A DNA stretch of 24,951 nt from a virus. The stretch covers positions 1 to 24,951 of the IMG/VR virus record IMGVR_UViG_3300022929_000185; one strand, given 5' to 3'. Positions 20,796-24,951 of this stretch are shown here, in pieces (position 1 is the stretch's first letter; each line of letters starts with the position of its first letter). The notes under the pieces are model-generated. The model had not been told where the DNA came from and made no database searches. It worked only from the letters and a program-made list of their open reading frames with translations. The translations under genes were made by a program, and so were the position numbers.

Positions 20796-21538
20796 GAGTC
20801 TCTTGCTCCTAGTCCTTGTGGTCTTACTTTAGGTTTCTTAGAGAAACTAAACTGTTTAGCAGCAGCCAACAGTGTGTCGTCGTCAACAGATTTAAACCCC
20901 TGCCATTCATTACGTAATTCACTTAACATCTGCGTATCTGTCTTAGCCTTATTTAAACGTCTTGAGACTAGGTAAGCAAACATCTGATCCTGCACCTCTG
21001 GTGTAAAGACTGTATCTTTGTCGAAACCAAGAGCCTCTGAAACATCCTTAAGGGTTGAACCGATAATCTGATAACGACCAAGAGGTGTTCCAACTACGCC
21101 TTTGTTGCGAGCTTTCACCCATTGACCATACTCACCGCTAGGATCTGTGAAAGCCTCTAGTTCTCCTATGGTCATCTTAGTGACATCAACATCTTTGAAT
21201 GGGGTATCTTTATCCTGAGCAAAACCAAAGAGAGTGTTGTAGTCTCCAGCACCTTCAGTCTGGTCAACCAAAGATTGCAGGTCACCTGCACCTCTGAACA
21301 CCATGTCGTTGCGGCTAAAGTCAGAGGAAGAAGACACATCCCTTTCAGCTACTTGCTTAAGAGCTTCCTCTACACTGCCCCGAATAGTGCTTGTATATGT
21401 ATCAAGAACATCAGGTGTAAAACCTAGATCGAGATCTTCTTGTGCTGCATCCCCTAACCGAGCAACTTGTGCTTGCGGGTCAGGTCTACCAAGAGCAAAG
21501 GCGGAAGCTCTTGTTCTCTTTTGTTTGTTATTTTCCAT
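20792..21538 (-). CDS. Virion-associated peptidoglycan hydrolase (transglycosylase-like), 248 aa
   Basis: The central domain has the lysozyme/transglycosylase pattern: E95 in TEGAGDYNTLFG, which begins the catalytic region, then MTIGELEAF and GRYQI (154-158), the conserved G-x-Y-Q-I of such enzymes, followed by a helix and PEVQDQMFAYLV. The N-terminal 70 residues are polar and low in structure, and the C-terminus is basic. In T7 the corresponding activity is the N-terminal domain of gp16; here it stands alone in the same cluster. It would open the murein during DNA ejection. The exact family is uncertain. Confidence 0.7.
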   Translation of the reverse strand: MENNKQKRTRASAFALGRPDPQAQVARLGDAAQEDLDLGFTPDVLDTYTSTIRGSVEEALKQVAERDVSSSSDFSRNDMVFRGAGDLQSLVDQTEGAGDYNTLFGFAQDKDTPFKDVDVTKMTIGELEAFTDPSGEYGQWVKARNKGVVGTPLGRYQIIGSTLKDVSEALGFDKDTVFTPEVQDQMFAYLVSRRLNKAKTDTQMLSELRNEWQGFKSVDDDTLLAAAKQFSFSKKPKVRPQGLGARDS

Positions 21539-21543
21539 CTACG

Positions 21544-23619
21544 TTAGTCCCATCCTACGGCTTTGTATGCGAGGTTAGTCCAGAACTCTGATGCTGCGGC
21601 ATCTTCTTCTGCAGATAGTTTAGCCTTAAACATATCCATGTTCTTGTCAGCCAACAAGATGTTCAAAGCCCTATCTTTTGCATTCTCAGCAGAGGTCTGA
21701 CCATAGTCCATCAGGTCTCTCTCACGTTGCCAAAGTTGATCCAAGGCATTGGTTGTGAGGCTATTGATCTGACGAGCATTCTCCATGTTTGCTTCGTTCT
21801 GGGCAGCAGTGTTAATCGTAACAACATTCTGCCTCCACTGAGCATTAGCTTGAGCTACAACAAGTCTGTTCTGTGCATTGAACTGATCACGTTGGTTCTC
21901 CACCTGAGCATTAAACTGCTTGGCAGCATTGACTTGCCCAGCATTAAACTGATTGGTAGCATTAATCTGTGTTGCGTTAAACTGACTTACTTGTGTAGCC
22001 ATGCTAGACATAAACTGTCTGGTCTGGTTCTCTGAAGAAGCATTGAACTGACGTGCAGCATTCTCTGCAGCTGTATCTGAAAGGATAGATTGCTGAATTG
22101 CCTGTGCCTTAAACATGTTAGTTTGTTGACGGTTAGACAGGTTAGCCATATCCACCTGTAAGAATGCCTGAGCATTTTGTACAGCAGCTTGCTGAGTATT
22201 CGACAAGTTCTGTTGTTCTAACTGTGAGATAGAGGCAGCTTGAGCCATCACCATAGCCTGATCATTGGACAGGTTCTGTAGGTTCATTGTGTTAGCTGTA
22301 CGGCTATTCTCTAGTGCCACTTGCTGTTCTGCAGTGAAGTTCATGTTTGCTGCATCAGCAACACGAGAAGCATTCTGTACTCTTGCTTGGAATGCTTGGT
22401 CAAACTCTTGACCCATAAACTCTGCACGTTGTTGTGCTGCAAGCATAGCACGTTGTTGACGGTTAGACAAGTTCTGCATTTCAAACTGTGTCTGTGTCTG
22501 TGCATCAGCCATAGCAATAGGGAGTGCTGATTCCATAGCAGCTTGTACTAGAGCCTGACCAGCCATAGACGAAGCACCTAGACCACGAGCAGCCATCTGT
22601 GCAGTAGCATTACGTAGAGCACCAGCAGCCCATGCAGGTGGTTGACTACCTTGGAACTGGTTCATCAAACCAGCAAGTTGATTTTGCACTTGTGTTTGTG
22701 CAGATGGTGTTGCAGTAGCAGCTTGGATTTGTTCTGTGTATGCAGCAGCTTTCTGTGCATCAGCTACACCAGAGATAATTTCACCTTGTTGGATCTGTCT
22801 CTGAGTGGGGTTGTTCATCATCAGAGCTTGACCCTGAGCAGCTTGTAGCTGATTTACACCACTGGTAGCAGGGTTCATGGTAGCTGCTTGTGCCTGTGCA
22901 CCTTGTGATACCTGACCTTGCTGTGCTTGTAACTGAGCACCTGCTTGCTGCATAGCACCAGTACTTGTTGCAGCCTGTGTCGTAGCTGTAGAGATAGGTG
23001 CAGCAGCTTGTGCTGTAGCAGCAGGACCAGTCGTTGTAGCACTCATAGTAGCTGCAGGACCAACTTGACCCGTACCAGAAGCAATAGTAGTTCCAGCAGC
23101 ATTGGGGTCAATCTTAGCAACATCAGCTTTTTGAACTAGAGACGAAGGATCAGAGAGAGCTTGCTGCGTCATCTGTCGTGATTGAGCAGAGATCTGTGTG
23201 TTACGTTCCGTCTGTGCTTTCTGCAGACTTTTTTGCAGTGAGCCTAAGGTACTATTTAAAGCATCGGTAACCTCTTTAGAACGGCTAGTGTCAATAAGAC
23301 CTGGGGCAGCTACACCCTGTGCTGCTTGAATCTGCTGTTGTGCTTTACCGATAGCATCGGTTCCATCCCCAGTTACGCCTTGTACAGCAGCTTTAATTGC
23401 AGCCTTATAATCGGCAATAGCCTTATCGTCAGCTTTCTTATCGTCAATAGCTTTCTCAGCAGCTTTCATATCAGCTTCTGAAGTGTATGTCTGATTAGCT
23501 AGCTCTGGGTAAGTAGACGTATACGTTGTGGCATCACCACCACCACCTCCACCACCAAATACGACACGGCTAGCTAAACCGACTTGAGGCATAAAGGGAT
23601 TATACAAACCAGATTTCAT
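21544..23619 (-). CDS. Gln/Ala-rich virion protein with 11/22-residue coiled-coil repeats, 691 aa
   Basis: The N-terminus has a Gly run (22-28), then Ala/Lys helices and a long Gln/Ala/Thr low-complexity region (about 180-300). From 383 a regular repeat begins: NLSN at 383, 449, 471 and 493, with related blocks at 405 and 427, a 22-residue period. Then Q-F-N/M/A at 524, 535, 546, 557, 568 and 579 repeats every 11 residues. A period of 11 is that of right-handed hendecad coiled coils, so a long fibrous rod is predicted. It holds the T7 gp14 position between the gp13-like gene and the hydrolase. Its start overlaps the upstream stop (ATGA). Confidence 0.75.
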   Translation of the reverse strand: MKSGLYNPFMPQVGLASRVVFGGGGGGGDATTYTSTYPELANQTYTSEADMKAAEKAIDDKKADDKAIADYKAAIKAAVQGVTGDGTDAIGKAQQQIQAAQGVAAPGLIDTSRSKEVTDALNSTLGSLQKSLQKAQTERNTQISAQSRQMTQQALSDPSSLVQKADVAKIDPNAAGTTIASGTGQVGPAATMSATTTGPAATAQAAAPISTATTQAATSTGAMQQAGAQLQAQQGQVSQGAQAQAATMNPATSGVNQLQAAQGQALMMNNPTQRQIQQGEIISGVADAQKAAAYTEQIQAATATPSAQTQVQNQLAGLMNQFQGSQPPAWAAGALRNATAQMAARGLGASSMAGQALVQAAMESALPIAMADAQTQTQFEMQNLSNRQQRAMLAAQQRAEFMGQEFDQAFQARVQNASRVADAANMNFTAEQQVALENSRTANTMNLQNLSNDQAMVMAQAASISQLEQQNLSNTQQAAVQNAQAFLQVDMANLSNRQQTNMFKAQAIQQSILSDTAAENAARQFNASSENQTRQFMSSMATQVSQFNATQINATNQFNAGQVNAAKQFNAQVENQRDQFNAQNRLVVAQANAQWRQNVVTINTAAQNEANMENARQINSLTTNALDQLWQRERDLMDYGQTSAENAKDRALNILLADKNMDMFKAKLSAEEDAAASEFWTNLAYKAVGWD
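21852..22473 (-). repeat. In-frame 33/66-bp periodic coding repeat
   Basis: This is the DNA for residues 383-590 of the 691-residue protein. It encodes the 22-residue NLSN-type units followed by six 11-residue QFN-type units. The repeats are protein-level and degenerate in DNA, so the period is imprecise at base level. It accounts for the unusually Gln/Asn/Ala-rich codon pattern here. Confidence 0.7.
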
Positions 23620-24038
23620 TTCTTAAACTCTTTCATGTGTCTTTTGGTGGGATCGTGAAGTCTTCGCCAATTTACTTTTTCGTCTTTACCGTAAACAGAA
23701 CTATGTTCTTTTCGTATTAGTCGCATCAACTCTCTTGCATTACCGTAGGGTGCGACAAACTCTATTCCCCATAGTTCAGCCTTAGTATCACTTACGTAGT
23801 CTTCTTCAGTTATTCTGTAGTCGTTCGTAAGGAACTTCTGTCCAGCTTCTTTGTCTAACCAACACCAAGTAATAAGTCCAACTGGTTCATCACCTGAGTA
23901 GTAGATACGCATACGGTTATACTTAATGGGGGCTACAATGTATCGGAAGATATCTTCCACATTATAGTTCCTGTGCCATCTGCTTTGTCGGAAGAGTTTT
24001 AAGCTATCTACTACAGCTTTGTTATGATCAATTAGCAT
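23616..24038 (-). CDS. HlyC/RTX-toxin acyltransferase-like protein in the gp13 position, 140 aa
   Basis: The pattern follows HlyC of E. coli: H22 in QSRWHRNYNV matches catalytic H23 in the SSPLHRNWPV segment; IVAPIKYNRMRIYY and EPVGLITWCWL match the next strand region; EEDY matches AEDW; and WGIEFVAPYG matches WFIDWIAPFG. HlyC D92 is E93 here, a conservative change. HlyC attaches fatty acids to toxin lysines, and its fold is related to GNAT acetyltransferases. The position matches T7 gp13, a 138-residue virion protein. It may modify a virion protein or be a structural relative; activity is not proved. A near-perfect sigma70-like promoter lies just before it. Confidence 0.7.
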   Translation of the reverse strand: MLIDHNKAVVDSLKLFRQSRWHRNYNVEDIFRYIVAPIKYNRMRIYYSGDEPVGLITWCWLDKEAGQKFLTNDYRITEEDYVSDTKAELWGIEFVAPYGNARELMRLIRKEHSSVYGKDEKVNWRRLHDPTKRHMKEFKK

Positions 24039-24043
24039 ACTCT

Positions 24044-24072
24044 AGTTTAACTCAAAAAAGCTAATTTGTCAA
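24044..24072 (-). promoter_or_regulatory. Candidate sigma70 promoter for the ejection-protein genes
   Basis: Read on the minus strand, TTGACA (24067-24072) is followed after exactly 17 bases by TAAACT (24044-24049), a perfect -35 and a 4-of-6 -10. The expected start near 24037 coincides with the ATG at 24036-24038, so a transcript would be leaderless or start just inside the gene. It lies in the only sizeable gap (24039-24091) of this minus-strand run. The T-rich spacer may help. Confidence 0.5.
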
Positions 24073-24091
24073 GGTAGTTACTCTGCCTCTG

Positions 24092-24301
24092 TTACTCGTT
24101 AGAGTCACTGTCTTGTATTACCAATTCACCAGCCTCAACCTGACGCAGTATCTCTGCATAGTGGCGGTTGGTTGGGTCAAGTGGGACTGACATCTCTTGT
24201 CCGTCTAAGCTAATCATAATAGAGATAATATCGCCAACATCTTGTCCTATTTTGGGTAGATCTCTGATGTATGTAGCTTGTACTATGTTCAAATGCTCCA
24301 T
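24092..24301 (-). CDS. Small protein next to the tail-fibre gene, 69 aa
   Basis: I choose the ATG at 24301 because GGAG lies 8 bases before it; the upstream ATG at 24316 overlaps the fibre gene and lacks a site. The segment SVPLDPTNRHYAEILRQVEA with GELVIQ resembles a short domain often found beside or at the end of phage tail genes, in which a helix precedes a final strand. A chaperone or tail-fibre assembly role is possible, but the likeness is from memory. Confidence 0.65.
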   Translation of the reverse strand: MEHLNIVQATYIRDLPKIGQDVGDIISIMISLDGQEMSVPLDPTNRHYAEILRQVEAGELVIQDSDSNE

Positions 24302-24302
24302 A

Positions 24303-24951
24303 TTATAACTCCGCATCTAAATGAAAGATTATGTCAGCTTCAAGACGATACGAACCCCCGTCCACAGGAGTGGCATTTCCAGCCTGTCTAATTTGTATAA
24401 AGTTTATGGTACCTGTGGAGGATGTGTTAGGTTGTTGGGCTGAGTATTGAAAACCAGAAGTTGAATTTGCAGAAAAAGCAACAACTCCAGGGTTGACCCA
24501 ATAAAAAGCCCCACTTGGGTGTGAGTAGGAAACAGAAGGGGCTGTTCGCATAGTTTGAAACTGCACCTCACCACCATAAAACTTATTAAAAGTAGAGTAA
24601 TAAGTACCTGTGTTAGCATTGCCATGTTTGTATACGTTTTGATAATAGCGTTTGCACTTCTGAAGCGTTACCGAAGATGGCTCATGCTCGAAGGGGGTGG
24701 CTGTGTCGCCAGTCTCTAATTGGACACCGCCAAAAGTTAGGGTGAATGTACCCGTAGCTGAAGTCTTTGCTCCATCAAACCTAATTGCCACCCCGTTAGC
24801 TGCATTAGCTGGTAGAGTAAACGTAAACGTAAAGCGTTGGGCTGATCCACTGTATGAAACAGCATTTGACGAGATGACGGTTTCACTTGTAAAATCATTC
24901 ACAGCACCAGCATAAGACAACGATGCGTTTAGTGTTGCTGAACCTGCATCA
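24303..24951 (-). CDS. Tail-fibre protein C-terminus (partial at the window edge)
   Basis: The frame is open to the right edge (DAGSATLNASLSYAGAV precedes the first Met-like codon), so the gene begins outside the window and the TTG at 24920 is not a true start. The C-terminal part holds FGGVQLETGDTATPFEHEPS followed by a KCKRYY segment, a motif I recognise from many phage tail fibres and carbohydrate-binding modules, where a jelly-roll domain meets a terminal trimeric domain. The remaining C-terminus is Tyr/Ser/Gly-rich beta structure ending IIFHLDAEL. It probably binds the host surface. It transcribes leftward into the small gene at 24301. Confidence 0.8.
   Translation of the reverse strand, partial: DAGSATLNASLSYAGAVNDFTSETVISSNAVSYSGSAQRFTFTFTLPANAANGVAIRFDGAKTSATGTFTLTFGGVQLETGDTATPFEHEPSSVTLQKCKRYYQNVYKHGNANTGTYYSTFNKFYGGEVQFQTMRTAPSVSYSHPSGAFYWVNPGVVAFSANSTSGFQYSAQQPNTSSTGTINFIQIRQAGNATPVDGGSYRLEADIIFHLDAEL

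Noticed and set aside
21852-22473. A CRISPR array or tandem DNA repeat from the 33/66-bp period
   Set aside because: The repeats are degenerate at base level, lie within a continuous coding frame, and have no spacer structure.

Overview
This window looks like about 25 kb of a lytic, T7-like marine podovirus genome. The gene set is that of the roseophage SIO1 / 'cobavirus' group, phages of Rhodobacterales such as Roseobacter relatives. The main pointers are a T7-style primase-helicase, family A DNA polymerase and endonuclease I, found together with a B12-dependent (class II) ribonucleotide reductase, ThyX, MazG, a glutaredoxin and PhoH. No integrase, repressor, phage RNA polymerase, capsid, portal or terminase gene lies inside the window. 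The host and group assignment is inference from gene content recalled from memory; no database search was possible.

Layout: (1) Positions 1-5321, plus strand: a packed run of small, mostly unrecognised genes, joined by ATGA or similar overlaps. They probably act early in host takeover. Among them are a cytosine-5 methyltransferase-like protein (1570-2301), a 24-residue membrane peptide, and ThyX (4090-4764). An AT-rich 146-bp nested inverted repeat (2991-3136) interrupts this run. (2) Positions 5341-10892, plus strand: the replication and recombination core, comprising primase-helicase, DNA polymerase, an SSB-like protein, a structured leader, a RecB/Cas4-type Fe-S nuclease and a T7 endonuclease I homologue. 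(3) Positions 10930-15755, plus strand: nucleotide supply and accessory genes, comprising MazG, class II RNR (nrdJ), a DUF1289 Fe-S-type protein, tRNA-Arg(UCU), glutaredoxin, a possible nuclease, PhoH, a zinc-ribbon/DUF3310 protein and an AT-hook-like protein. A strong intrinsic terminator at 15771-15804 ends this arm. (4) Positions 24951-15803, minus strand: convergent virion genes, in transcription order a tail-fibre C-terminus (cut by the window edge), a small fibre-associated protein, a HlyC-like acyltransferase in the T7 gp13 position, a 691-residue protein with an 11/22-residue repeat, a transglycosylase-like protein, two unrecognised proteins and a 1135-residue probable ejection protein.

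How it fits together: MazG, RNR with glutaredoxin, and ThyX would supply dNTPs by degrading, reducing and methylating nucleotides. The nucleases (endonuclease I and the Fe-S exonuclease) may recycle host DNA and process phage DNA. The polymerase, helicase and SSB replicate it. On the minus strand, the murein hydrolase, the coiled-coil protein and the 1135-residue protein resemble a rearranged T7 gp13-gp16 ejection module.

The most interesting points are the HlyC-type acyltransferase in the gp13 slot, the regular 11/22-residue repeat, the AT-rich nested inverted repeat, the leader that could hide the exonuclease ribosome-binding site, and substitutions at catalytic signature positions in the polymerase and ThyX.
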